Position numbers and translations under genes: made by a program. The notes under the pieces are model-generated. The model was given only the letters and a program-made list of their open reading frames with translations, searched no databases and was not told the origin of the DNA. This document shows positions 22,048 through 33,151 of a stretch of 64,000 nt of DNA, piece by piece; position 1 is the stretch's first letter, and every line of letters starts with the position of its first letter. This DNA is from Macrolepiota albuminosa (lineage: Eukaryota > Basidiomycota > Agaricomycetes > Agaricales > Agaricaceae): NCBI GenBank assembly GCA_027475525.1, contig JAMWFC010000009.1, positions 1,860,001 to 1,924,000 on the forward strand. The letters run 5' to 3'.

Positions 22048-22800
22048 TGTCACAACCCCTCCCCTCCGGGCCCACCCCGGGACACTCCCAGAACACCCTC
22101 CGGGACCCTCCCTCTGACCCCACAAGACATGCCCCGCCATCACAACCGCTGACACCGCCATCACGTGCATCAAGGACCGCCATCAGCCGCCACCAGCCCC
22201 GATCAATGATCGGATCACGCGAATTGTTCCCGGCCATCACGCATCACGCATCACAACTCCCTCCACGCCAATTGATCGCACGCCCCACACGCGTGATCCC
22301 AGTATACAGCCCCTGCCGCTACTCAATGACCCCCGGAACCCATCCCAGACACCCCGGAGCCCCGAGACCTGGTCCCGTAGTACTTATAGCACAGTTCCCT
22401 GTTGTATTCGGTAGTCTTGATATTACATACACTGTTACTTTGCATTTCTTGGATTGTTGCGTGCCCTCTATTTGACTGGTACGCATTGACTGGCACGCTT
22501 GGCTGGCACGCTTGGATAATCGTGTGCTCTAAGACTGGTACGCACTTCGCGACTTAAACTTACTAACTTGGTCTTGTCTTAGAACCCCCGGTTCACGACT
22601 CAACCCCCACCCGAACTCCCCCATTACCCATCTACCCAAAACCCCCGGACTAGGTCCCCTCTCCCAGGATTTCCCTGTCCACGTCTTGAACCCCGGAGTC
22701 CTAGCCCCGGAGTTCCAGACACCCGAGTATCCGTGGGTCAAGTCCGCATTGTAAGGGCGATTGCTTTCCCGGAAAGCCCCCAACTCAGCGGAACCTGACA
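22048..22800 (+). repeat. 3' LTR of element D
   Basis: 753 bp, TGTCA...TGACA, next to a polypurine tract on its left and AAAGT on its right. The minus-strand LTR at 14397 is the partner. Confidence 0.93.
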
Positions 22801-23031
22801 AAAGTGGCCAACCTGGAGCCTCTGCAAGGCCACGGCATCCACATTGGAACCACGTTGAAGTATTTGATGAGGGGCATACCCTTCAAGGCTATGAAAGCCA
22901 TTGGTCACTGGACCAGCAATGTGTTCTATGGTTATCTTTCCAAACACAAACAAATTCTTGCTCCTTACTTACAAGCCATTCCCTCCTTGCATGAGTCAAT
23001 CCTGAGGTTAATGCTTGCTTTTCAAAGGTAG
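22801..23031 (+). pseudogene. Tyrosine recombinase C-terminal catalytic part
   Basis: Continues, after the AAAGT duplication, the recombinase cut at 15150: the AAK codons of that part join VANLEPLQGHGIHIG here. The box HGIHIGTTLKYLMRG should be H-x-x-R; the Arg is His, a CGC to CAC change. The region around YLSKHKQILAPY holds the expected tyrosine nucleophile. The frame stops at 23031. Orientation is opposite to the N-terminal part, which is the main evidence for an inversion. Confidence 0.75.
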
Positions 23032-23275
23032 CGAGTCATTATCCCAGGTGAGTTCCACAATTCTGCAGTCCACCAAGGAGCCACACTAGATCATTGGGGG
23101 GATTGCAATGGTCACCCATGCAATGCATTGTGGACTTCTAAATCTCAATCAGGGGAATTGCGTATTTACTTCCTTGCTTTGTAGGCTATCTGTCTTGAAA
23201 AACCTTCTCGTTCTGTTGTGAGGGTTTGGAGCCCTCCATTATTGAAGGGTCTCACTCATTCCCCATTAAACATAG
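23032..23275. other. Spacer without recognised content
   Basis: Mixed composition, no supported frame; joins the DIRS-like fragment to a gypsy remnant. Confidence 0.5.
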
Positions 23276-23864
23276 ACCATAGGATATGCACCATTTGACT
23301 TGAACAGAGGGTACATGCCCTCCATGATCTGAGAACTCAGAGGAGTTGAGGTGGTGCACAAAGACATCAAAAACTTTGTGCAGCAGGTGTTGGAGAACCT
23401 TGCAAATGCACACAATGCTATTATTGCAGCACAAATCTTTCAGACTTGACATGCCAATGAGTGGCGAAGTTTAGAGCCTGAACTAATGCAGTGTGCATTA
23501 GTGTACTTGTCAACAGAGAATCTGAACCTCCCCAAGGGAAGGGCAAGTAAATTGTGTCTGAAGTTCATTGGACCCTACAGAATTCTAGAGGCCAAGCCAT
23601 GCATGTTGAACTACATGCTAGAGCTGCCTTCAGCATTGCAGGCAAGGAGAATTGGAGGTGTATGACTTTGCTGCAATTAACAAACAAGAGTGGTTCATTG
23701 AGGAGATACTGGGACATCAATGGCTAGACAGGAGAGACCTCAAATTTGAGGTTGTGGAGTGTGGGGAATATGACATGGAAGTTGCTCAGTACATGTTCAA
23801 AGCTGGCAGCTTTGGATTGGTATTTGGAATTGCAAGGGGTACAACAGCTAAGGCAGCTATCTAA
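23276..23864 (+). pseudogene. Gypsy family-3 integrase C-terminus + chromodomain-like tail
   Basis: The plus frame reads YAPFDLNRGYMPSMI, TGA, ELRGVEVVHKDI...LENLANAHNAII, NLPKGRASKLCLKFIGPYRILEAKP and LELPSALQARRI, then jumps to VYDFAAINKQEWFIEEILGHQW. Compared with family 1, about 25-30 codons between ARRI and YDF are missing, so there is an internal deletion near 23655. The tail resembles the diverged chromodomain of family 1. The TGA after PSMI also occurs in the family-3 copy near the right end of the window (about 62790). Confidence 0.8.
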
Positions 23865-25744
23865 GCACCATGTGCTTAGATAAGATTATCTCAGAGCAGG
23901 ATTGGATCAGAGATGATCAGATCAGATCAGTTGGATTCAGATCAAGTTATGTAACCTGGGGGTGAAAATTTGTTTTTTTTTTTGTTGGAGACTGCCATGT
24001 TAGTGTAGATGGCAATGTGGTATTTGCATCAAGGACAGGCTCCACCTCAGCAAGGATAGAACCCACAGAGTTCTGGTGAGTGAGGGGAGTATGCAATAGG
24101 TAGCATGGGCACAATGGTGCCAATGCCAAGCATGGTGGCTTATCTGGCCATGGCTCAGTTTGGCCAGAACCTGGTCCAATTTTGACAGGCCCCACCATTT
24201 TTTCTGCAGTTCTACCCAATGCTGTTTTTCCCAGGTTCTGCTGGACCTGAGCAGCAACCAATGCAGATGCAGATGCCATGAGGAATGATGATGCCACAGG
24301 CACAGTTGGTGGTCCCCATGGAAGTAGATGAGGAAAGAAGTGATAGGAGAGAGAGAAAGGCTCAGAACAAGGTGGTGCCACCTCAGCAAGAACAGGATTG
24401 ATTGCTGCTGCAAGGGCTGGTGAGAAAAAGTGTCATAAATAGGGAGCCAATGAGCAGGAGGTGGGAAAAGCTGCCATATAGTAATGATTGTGCCAAAATG
24501 CATGGACAGGATCCCAAGGTCTCTGCCATGTCTAAGATCTCTGCCATGCCTGCAGTCACCTCTACTCCATAAGTGGTCCCCATTACCACAGAGAATCTCC
24601 ATGAGTGGGAAAGAAAAGGGAAGAGCAATGTAGGAGCAGGGGGATCCTCAGGTGAAAGTCATATAGCACAGGTTGATTGTGGTGGGACAGCATGTCCTGG
24701 GGGATGAGGCTTTATGTGCAAAAGTACATGAAGAGGAACATGGAACAAGGTATCATTATATCTTGATCCTATTGACAAAGACTGTACTCTGTGGGTTTCC
24801 TATGAATCCACAGAAAGCCTGCAAGCTGTTAGTGCTTGTGGAGAACCAGATGAAGGCAATGAGGTCTCAACAATCACAGACAAGCTATCAGTGAAGCCAC
24901 CTCTCAAGGAGACATCCACATCAGCTAACACCAACATTGATATGGCCACCTTCCTCAAGAGCAAATTGCACCATCTGCCATCATAAAAGTGGGCACTTTA
25001 CCTCATACTTGTTATTGTTGGTTAACATCAGCACTCAATAACTTGACAGATGTAACTGCCATCCATGCCTTGCAGGGTGAAGACCCCAGCTATTCCTCTT
25101 CTCCCCCCCTTTGTGTAAGACTGTATCTAGTCTGAAAGGGGGGCAGGTAACCAAGCTTACCAAGTGCCTCTATGCTAGGTTAAAATATTGTTCATTCTAA
25201 TCTATTTCCCTTATATGTGACTGCATCCTTTGCATGCCATACTGTAGTTGTCAGGGGACTCCTCATTTCTTCCTTTTCTCACTCCTTATCTCTTCACTCT
25301 CCCTTCATTCATTCTCTTATTTCTTCTGACATTATTTCATTTTACTGTTTCTATTCTTTCAACACTATCTGTTAGTACTACTCTCAGCCCTTGAGATGCT
25401 CTGGTTCTTTAGCTACCATTCAGACAAGTGTGGGCCCTTCAGCACCACTTCCAGACTGCTTATATAAGCCAGAGTTTGCCTTTCTGACTTCTAAAGTCCG
25501 GAGTTTTCCTGCCTTGTTTGCACAGTTGTTTGGTTAGTCAATTTTCGAGTTTTTAAGGTTTTGTTGTACTGTACAGTTGTTTCCCATGCTTCAGAAGCCC
25601 CAGAAGCATCCAACCTGGCATAGGAAATCCCTAGACTTGTTCTCTTTGGATCTCCCTCTGCCAGGTGAGTAGTTATTATGATATTGTCAGTATATACTCT
25701 AATACGCTTTGAATCTCCCTCTGCCAGCTGTGTGACTGAGCCAC
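23865..25744. other. Unassigned repeat-like sequence
   Basis: No frame is long or conserved enough to call. Plus-strand fragments around 24650-25120 (LHHLPS.., VTAIHALQGEDPSYSS) look like decayed coding sequence of unknown type. A purine run at 25136-25147 and a pyrimidine-rich stretch at 25255-25375 are followed by TATATAAG at 25461. An LTR or promoter here is possible, but no paired termini were found. Confidence 0.4.
25461..25468 (+). promoter_or_regulatory. Possible TATA box
   Basis: TATATAAG about 90 bp downstream of a CT-rich tract. No linked reading frame; weak support. Confidence 0.25.
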
Positions 25745-25832
25745 AGCCCATTGCCAATTGAGCCATGTCAGATTTCTGTATATTCTGTTGCCATATGTAT
25801 AATCTCAGCAGAGTACTTGGAGCTTTGCTCAT
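25745..25832 (-). pseudogene. Start of LINE ORF2 (endonuclease N-terminus)
   Basis: The ATG at 25832 overlaps the ORF1 stop (ATGA). The peptide LRLYIWQQNIQKSDMAQLAM has the W-Q-x-N pattern that opens LINE endonucleases. Nothing recognisable of the endonuclease follows, so it is a stub. The overlap suggests termination-reinitiation coupling in the parent element. Confidence 0.5.
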
Positions 25833-26333
25833 TGCATGGAAGAGGCTGAGGTCAGGGGCATTACATCAGAGTCATAAGGACTTGGTTTCAGAAAATCCAT
25901 CAGCAATGTCTGGTGATGCTGGCTAGGCACTGGAGCTGCAAGAGCTTCATAGTTGAGCCATGGAGTGGCAGCCAGAAGAGAGAAAAAGAGCTTATTGGGG
26001 CTCAAGACCCAGGTGCTGGGGTCATCTGTGGAGAAAAATGGCATGCTTGTCTCTGAATAGTGAGTATCCAGATCCTTACAGTGGCAGATAAATTTAGGGC
26101 AACTGCATGACATGCTCACATGTGTTGAATCTTCATTGCATGTAACACAATAGGCTTGCAAGCCCATAGGTCAGTCACAAGTTTGGTGGTCTTTATTGGA
26201 GCAGTAAGCACAGCATGCAGTGTTGAGACACTTAGCTCTGAGGTGTCTATATATATGGCAGTTGTTGCATCACAAGGGCTTATGAATGTCCTTGCAGATT
26301 GTTGGACAGTGCAGTGGCCACCACAGACAATGG

Positions 26334-26596
26334 TGTCATAATATCACAGTAATATCACACGTATATCACAATATCACAGTTGCTTTGTCCCTGACAGACA
26401 AAGCTCCCTTTCTTATGGACTCGCAGTATATAAAGGGCTAGTAGTAGAACAAACCCTCAGTCACTTCTACTGGACTGAGGGTGAGCACACTAAAAACTTA
26501 CATACACATACACTAGCAAAGTACCACAGATCAATACTAATATTGTTCTTAGTCTACCTAAACATCTGTCTGGACTTCTAACACAGATAACAACAT
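26334..26596 (+). mobile_element. Solo LTR, 263 bp, inside the LINE
   Basis: Begins TGTCATAATATCACAG and ends GATAACAACAT. It is bounded by AATGG at 26329-26333 and 26597-26601, a 5-bp target duplication. It contains TATATAAA at 26427-26434, placing transcription on the plus strand. Removing it joins the LINE ORF1 frame (HVFIASH to YDTIVCGG). The termini look copia-like, but no internal sequence is present to decide the superfamily. Confidence 0.75.
26427..26434 (+). promoter_or_regulatory. TATA box of the solo LTR
   Basis: TATATAAAGGGC about 94 bp into the LTR, consistent with a U3 promoter. Confidence 0.5.
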
Positions 26597-27633
26597 AATG
26601 GCTAGCAATGAAGACATGCTTGCAGAGCAAAGTGTTCACTGTATCCACTGAGTTGCATGTAAGCTTGAGGAAGGCTAGGTTCTGCATTGGGGACCTGTCT
26701 TCAATTTTTTTCAACTAAACTGGAAGGTGGTTTTTGACTTTAAGTGCAGTCCCATTGTCTAGGTTGAAAGGATTAAACCCTCCCCTGCAGGGTACAAAGA
26801 AAACTATCAGCATGTGAGCCCTGCTTACCATTTGTGCTGAGTCCTCAAAGCTGGTCTTGGCCATGTCCTAGTCAGGGTCAAGGGCATAGTGACAAAATCT
26901 AGTCACTGCATCTGCCAAGTCAAATTCCAGGAGGTATGCTCTATGAGCTAGTGCAGTTGCCCTGGATCCTCATAGGTAATGCCAGAGCCACATTACCATC
27001 TATGGCTTTTATATCAGCCATGGCTTTGTTGATCTCCATGAGGTATTTGTTCACATGCCCACAAAGCTTGAAGTTGCTATTCAGTGTGCAGTTCTGGAGA
27101 GCAGTGGAGTCACTAGGGTCAACCTTGATCAGAACTGTTTTGGCATCACAGAGCAGCCTCTGTTGAAGCCAAATGTGTTGGGCTGAAAGACCAGGGTTAA
27201 AGAGGTGTGGGACTTGGGAAGAGGCTGAGCTTGGATTGACTGCTGCAATGCTTGCCCAGGTGGGGCTTGTCAGTGGCATGGAGAGTGCTGAGGCTCTGGG
27301 CAGCTTCACTAATAACCTAGTGAACAAGTTGTTGAGGGAGTTTGTGACCATCATGAGCTGGGTCAAAATATTCTTAAGTGCCAGAATGGTCTCAGCCTGT
27401 GAGGTGTTGGTGGCTGCTATAAACTCTGAAGAAGAGGCAAGGCTGTTAGTAATGCTTCTGATGTGGTTGAGCACTTTGGATGCCACAGTGTCTGCAATGA
27501 CATCAGCCACTGAGTTAGTCACATTGTCCTCAAGCAAGAAAGCTGTTGTGAGGATGGCATTCCTTGCATTGTTCTCCAGGCAGGTACTTTTGGTGATCAG
27601 AGCCACAGTCATCAGCACACAAATGAGCTTCAT

Positions 27634-28499
27634 GCAGTCATAGAGTTCACCAGTTAATGCAGTTATTTCTATACAGACTGAGGATTAGACACTAACTGTG
27701 TCTGTAGAATATTAGGTCTCAATAGTTTGGATTTTAACAGTTTGCCAAACACGAGTGTCATTATCATTTTGTATATGTCTTAAAAAACCTCATATTGATT
27801 ACTCACCCATGATGCACATGGCTCCTCATGTTTCATTATTACAATATTATAGTATATTGAGCCCACCTGGAGATGAATCATCTTACAATTGACCACTCTC
27901 TAGATACTTATTATATTATATTTGTAAATGAATAAACTCATTTGATATGCTGCATCATGGGGGTTGGGAAGCAGCTGGTATGCCAAGCACACAATTTGTT
28001 CCTCCATGGTCATGTCATAATAAATGATAAATAAATTCCCAACTACATTATATTATGTTATTCAGGTAAAAAACCTCACAGAGATATAGGCTATAATAAG
28101 GGTGTGAATCATAGTGAGAAAATTTCCTGCACAATCTCTGGAATCTCTTTTGGTCATCTTCTTGTTTTAAGTGAGAATCTGGTCTAGAATCCTTTTCTCC
28201 TCACAGCAGCCCAAATATGTCCTGCTAGCTAAATAGACTTGGTGTGCCATAGGTGGATATGTATTGTCTGGAACGTTGTAGTAGGTCTGTCATGATTGGG
28301 GTGAATCCCACATAGTATTTGGTGTAATATGCAGGCCAGACAACTGAGTCCTGAAACGAAGACCAGGCAATATTTAAAAGTCTGAGTCTGACAAGTGAAG
28401 ACATTTGTGGATCAAGAATGTCACTTGTTGTGTCTGAAACCACTGCAGAAGCAGACATGCAGAGGGAGTTGAAGTGCAGACAGGAAACAAATAACTGAT
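27634..28499. other. AT-rich region without a clear gene
   Basis: Only a 77-codon minus-strand frame (28458-28225, reading RLLNIAWSSFQDSVVWPAYYTKYYVG) looks protein-like; I do not recognise it and do not call it. Confidence 0.45.
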
Positions 28500-29576
28500 G
28501 TGTGGTTTCTACTTTGTTGCATCCAAATCTACACTATAGTAAGCAACCATTGTTTAAGCAACCTGCTAAGATGTCCCCCAAGTCTAGTTGAGCACTTCAA
28601 GCATATGGTTGGATTCCTGCTGAATAGGCATATGGAGATCTTTTGCAATGTTGGAAACATGTTGGGTTTGCATTCTGATCCCATGGGCTCTTACTCAAGC
28701 TATGGGATGGCCTTTGTAACCAGAGGCAAAGGGAAGAGTGTGTCCTTCAAAAACTGTAAATTTTCAACTTGCATGTAGCATACCTTTGTGTTGACTTCAC
28801 TTTGTAGCGGGTCGCTACTTAGTGCCTGCTCTTTCAAAGCCTCCTATACTTACAGATGATTCAATGTTTTATGTCAAATCTGCTCCTATCATACCGACTC
28901 TGAAGTTCAAGAATTCTATGGAAGCAGTAATAAATTATGAATCAACAGGTGTGTCTTCCATGTCATTATTTGACAACTTCTTTATTTATTTCTTTCCAGT
29001 GCCTGTATATGACGGTCATTTGAAAACTGGACCTGCCTTTTGTTTTTCAGCTGCTGACTTCAATGCTATTGCTAGTTGGCACTTATACAATGGTAACACG
29101 TCCGATGTTCCTGAGGGGTCCGTTGTTGCCATGGGTTACACAGCTGGATGGTTTGAAGAGTCCTCTTCAGTGTATCTTCACTATTTATTACAATATTCTT
29201 ATTGGTTATTTATTTATTTATTTTTAGGTTCCTTTCTACTAACATCAAGTTTGTCATAGTTCTTTACACTCCTGATCTTGTTGTGGTTGGTGGTGCAGGC
29301 ACCAGGCGCATGGCATCCTTGATGAAACCCAGTGGTCTTAAAGGGCCTGAATCTGGTGCTCTGGGAGGGTCAAAAGATATTTCTTCTTCTGGTTCTGTAG
29401 GTGGTATACCCTCCAGGCACTGTAGTGCCAGCACCAAGATGTCTCGCATCACTGGTTCAACTGCTTCTTCCCGATCTGGTGTTGGTATATCGGCCACAAA
29501 TCAGGGTGCTACCTCTAAGCTGACTTGTTCTGCCAGGCTACCCAGGGGGAAAGGTAAAAATAAAGAAGTAATCTGA
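28500..29576 (+). CDS. Hypothetical multi-exon host-like gene
   Basis: Not recognised. Coding stretches: 28560-28778 (RCPPSLVEHFKHMVGFLLNR...), 28822-28948, 29000-29169 (PVYDGHLKTGPAFCFSAADF and VVAMGYTAGWFEES) and 29228-29576 (STNIKFVIVLY, then a Ser/Gly-rich basic tail ending KGKNKEVI before the stop). Introns 28949-28999 (GTGTGT..TTCCAG) and 29170-29227 (GTGTAT..TTTTAG) have good borders. The TGYTAG/STN-FVILL arrangement resembles small uncharacterised basidiomycete proteins. It lies just upstream of the JmjC-like gene and could be a separate gene or a partner of it. The start codon is uncertain. Confidence 0.45.
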
Positions 29577-30045
29577 TTGCTGTCATGTGAACCACATTTA
29601 GTTTCTTTAGTTTTCTGCACTTGTTGGTACAAGTTTGATATTGTTATTTGCCGCATTCTGATCTCTTGCTTTTTTTGCTTTGCTGGACTATGTTGTACTA
29701 TTTCTGCGTACATCACTATGTTTGACTACAAAATATAGTGTGATGTACCAAATTGATATTGTTTTCAATATGCCAGTGGTCTCGTGTAAGAGTGTTATGA
29801 ATGTATAAAACTAACTCGGTATGACCTTTGTATTTGTTGATATTATAGCACGTATTTACTGTTTGATGATTTTACTTGCTAAAGGTTGTGTCGTCTGTTT
29901 TGTATGACTAATCCTTGTTATTCAAATTTGTACATAGTTAATCCAATGTCAATCCAATGTCAATCTAAATATGGGCCGCTATTACATATATTTTTTATTT
30001 TATACATATATATAGGTGGCACATTAACACCTCCAAACCTCCATC
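29577..30045. other. Intergenic AT-rich spacer
   Basis: Holds a short direct repeat (ccaatgtcaat twice at about 29942-29965) and a TATATATA run at about 30006; possibly the promoter region of the next gene. Confidence 0.45.
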
Positions 30046-32866
30046 TTGTCCTCCCTCCTGCCCTCTCCACACACACACATACTTTCTGATATTTTTGTTA
30101 TGTCTGTGACTTTCCCTCATCCTCACTTAACAAACAAGGCTTTCACGTCCTGTTCCTGGTTCACTAATGCACTGCTATCGGACGGAGATCTTGCTACCCG
30201 CTATGGACAAGATACGGCAATCCATGTGAGTGAACATTGTTGACTCATTTATTGTTGATGATACCATAATTACATGCTGATGTCATTTTTGTAGCAACTT
30301 GTTAGCTGTATAATTACAGGGGAAGCTACATTTTCTCCTGCCTGCAAGGATAATCAGTATTCTCTGTTTTGCGCTCTTATGGTGGGAGATGATGTGCCCA
30401 CAATACCTGAAAAGAACCTGACAGATGTTTAATTGTGGATTCTCATGGCCTATTGTGTTGTGGACGTATTTGAGATGATAAATGGGGGGGCTATTCGGAG
30501 ACCCTCTTCATCTGGTCTCATAGTTGACAACTACAAAGCAGTACGTGTCATTGTTTCTATTGACTTTTATCAATTGGTCAAGTATGATATTTTATGTATT
30601 ACCTAGCCTATGGGATGCCTTAATAATATTTCTGCTCTACTGGAGAGATCCCAGAACACCCTAAACTCTCATATACATGCACTTTGATCCAAGGCTTGTA
30701 GAGATAAACAATTTGACTCTTCTGCATATTATTTGTTGGAAGGTGGCCCCTTGATTTGTTTGTACTCAAGTCTTGCTCAGCACATTGGGAAAAAAATGTT
30801 GTCACTATACTCATCAACTTGACCTCTGCGGCCCTGCATTTGGGATGTCTTCTTAAGGTACATTGATATCTATATTGTATGTGTATTATTAATGCTGAAA
30901 ATATCGGTGCTCATATAAGAGAAATTTATTTCTGCCTACAGACATCAAGTCCATTGAGAGTATGATAGTTTCCAGGTACAATACCTTTTGGTTTAATTAT
31001 TATTTACATCTTAGATTTTGATACCACAGATCAGAGAATGACCAGTCTGGGCTTGTGCATATTTGCCAAGTTCACAGTTCCACTCCTCAAGATCAAACAA
31101 CTGTTCTTCATAATTCTTTGTATATTGCGTTGGCCATATTGCCTCTCATGTTACTCAATCCTCATGAGTATAATGAAGTTGGCATGAAGGATACAGTGTT
31201 TAAGGTGTGATTGTTCTTTTGCATGCCATATTGATAGTTAATTGTATCGTTAACATGTTAGTTATGGAATCATATAGGAGGGCTAGAACAACCTACTGCT
31301 GTAGTGGAAGCGGATTGGGCATTGTAGAAGGTGTTGTTTTCTGCAGCTCTGGGGGGGAACCTCCTACAGGAACTGAGATCCGCATTTCAACATCTGGAGG
31401 GGATGGTGAGAGATGCCGCACCTCATTGGCTGAACCTCGTAAACAGGTCTTCGAGTGTCCCTGCTATCCTATCTTTGCAAACTGATGTAATTGATCAGCT
31501 TGATATGGTGGTATATTCCGATGTTTTGCCTTTTCCTGACAATTCTTTACCCCTGCCCTCACTACCTGGAAGTGCTTATAGTACCAACATCACTGTGCCC
31601 AATGATTCCTGTTCATCTGGAATTACAAATAATAACGAGTTTGGGCTTCACAATAAAAATGTGTATCCTTCTCGATCTGCTGGTAGTGATCCGTATCATC
31701 AACCTATTGATGATGACAAATCTTGCAATACTCGTAGGACACATATGTCACCTTTACGAGATACTACTGATGATCCATTCAACAACAATGTCAATGCTGG
31801 CAGTAAAAATCTGAGCAAGTCAACAAACAAAACTGGACAACCTGGTGGGCATGATGTGGCAGACAGGCATCTGTCTTTCATATCTCCTCCTCCATATTTA
31901 CTAAACAATCAGGATGATTCTCCTTCTGATGGGCCCACCACTGTTGATATTGATAGAAGAGATTCACTTGGTAGAGGTGATGCTATCAATAATGATCACA
32001 ACATACTTGATATCCCCGATGTCAATCTGTCATCCTCCGACAACCTCATTCCTCCATTGGATGAAGAAACTGTGGTTTTGGTTCCTAAAAGTAATGTATC
32101 AGGGATGCAGTTGCAAAGATCTGATAAACCAAGTAATCGGCCATCTATTCCTTCTTCCAAAAGGAAAAGACAAGTGCACAAGACTGCCAAAACTGTTGAA
32201 GGTACACATGGTGACGGTATCGACAGGACACAGCCTACCAAACACATTCCTTGTGTCCTCATTGATTTGACTCTTGATGTTACTGTACGTAACCTGTTGT
32301 ATGTGATTACTATGTTATTTCACTGTATGACATATGACATCAGGACTTGGAGTTTGACAAGTCTGATATCGATGTATCTGATGACATTGTATTTGTGATG
32401 GGTGAAAGTCCTGTTGAGTATGCAATTCATGGTATGAACCACACATATCAGTTTACTCCCAAGTTCCATGTAAGTACTGTAATCTGTTTCCATGACTGCT
32501 GCTGAACACCCTACAGTTAAAAGAGGATTTGCAATGGTTTTACTCACTCTATGACTCAGTTGTTAAGGGGTTGACTAGACCAACATTTATCAAGATTGCT
32601 TCTATGGATGAATTGATAGACCCCACTAATACTAGCATTTCTAAATATCTGACTGACCATGCTGCCATATTGATCAAAGGCATCGATTATGTAGACAACG
32701 GATTTACCAGTGCAACACTGGCCTCTGTCTGCAACATATACAGTGTTACCACTATTCATAGTACGCCTGTTTGTGTGTTCTTGCATTCCATTACATATAC
32801 TTACATATGATAGATTTCACATCGCTAGATACTCAATGTATGCATAGAGGTTCCCCAGTCAACGTG
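30046..32866 (+). pseudogene. JmjC-like gene, 5' part (cut by element B)
   Basis: A multi-exon gene: about 30099-30225, 30300-30540 (FSPACKDNQYSLFCALMVGDD and a Val-Asp-Asn-Tyr end), 30607-30860, 31030-31205, 31290-32285 (a long exon with PHWLNLVNRSS, then an Asn/Ser/Asp-rich low-complexity linker and a SSKRKRQVHKTAK basic motif), 32345-32470, 32520-32760 (YSLYDSVVKGLTRPTFIKI...ITDH-like segment) and 32814-32866. Internal stops (for example after LTDV at about 30430) suggest it was decaying before the insertion. The reading frame at 32866 continues in frame at 55817 after element B is skipped. Confidence 0.5.
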
Positions 32867-33040
32867 TGTAACGGAGTCATACGTATTATTAGCGTCAACA
32901 ACGCTATAATTATACAGTAGAGTATTACATAAGCCAACATCTTGTTTTCATTCTAAGTACTAGTCAAATCCGATACTGCGGTCTGATTTAGCACTTGTGT
33001 GATACACACAAGATAGTTCTAACCCGTAACTCAGGTTAAA
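32867..33040 (+). repeat. 5' LTR of element B
   Basis: 174 bp starting TGTAACGGAGTC; the 3' terminus has decayed from GGTTACA to GGTTAAA. Confidence 0.93.
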
Positions 33041-33151
33041 TTTTTTTAAATCTTCTGCTATCGGCTTTAAACTCTAGGCTTGTTACCGACTAGGCAACTA
33101 TCATCAAAACCTCTTGATTCTCTGTTGGCATCACATTGAAAACGTGCTTCC

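Larger units (their letters stand above)
17292..22800 (+). mobile_element. Gypsy family-2 chromovirus D, 3' half
   Basis: Begins inside RT and runs through RNase H, integrase, chromodomain, an antisense gene and the 3' LTR. The first 560 bp (17292-17851) repeat, in inverted orientation, 8857-9416 of the 5' half. The outer flank AAAGT and the recombinase reading frame match the flank of the 5' half at 15150-15154. Confidence 0.87.
25745..27633 (-). mobile_element. LINE (Tad-like non-LTR retrotransposon) fragment
   Basis: Minus strand: a Gag-like ORF1 with Cys-rich knuckles at its end and the very start of ORF2, the two overlapping as ATGA at 25832-25829. The endonuclease and RT of ORF2 are absent because the element breaks off near 25745. 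A 263-bp solo LTR (26334-26596) interrupts ORF1. Confidence 0.6.
25829..27633 (-). pseudogene. LINE ORF1 (Gag-like, CCHC)
   Basis: From ATG 27633: a hydrophobic start, a Ser/Thr/Asn-rich helical part (SKVLNHIRSITNSLASSSEF..), then RLLCDAKTVLIKVDP and VNKYLMEINKAMADI, a typical ORF1 middle. TAG at 26941 and a frame change follow. Further down are RSPMQNLAFLKLTCNSVDTVN and, past the inserted LTR, CCAYCSNKDHQTC and CVTCNEDSTHVSMSC. Last come CPKFICHCKDLD and LPFF-like MPFFSTDDPSTWV, the signature of fungal LINE ORF1 ends as I know them. ORF1 proteins bind element RNA. Frameshifts and stops show it is inactive. Confidence 0.6.

Noticed and set aside
14397..22800. Two independent family-2 insertions instead of one split element
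   Set aside because: The outer target duplications are identical and both outer flanks are the same recombinase gene at the same codon; two insertions would not give this. Not fully excluded given the diverged part of the 560-bp overlap.
23949..23970. tgtaacctgggggt as the end of a family-1 LTR
   Set aside because: Only the first 14 bases resemble the LTR terminus (TGTAACCTGGGGTTAC); the rest does not align.
24000..24602. 200-codon and 144-codon minus-strand frames
   Set aside because: Biased composition (Leu/His/Trp-rich), no motif, overlapping each other in different frames; no support as genes.
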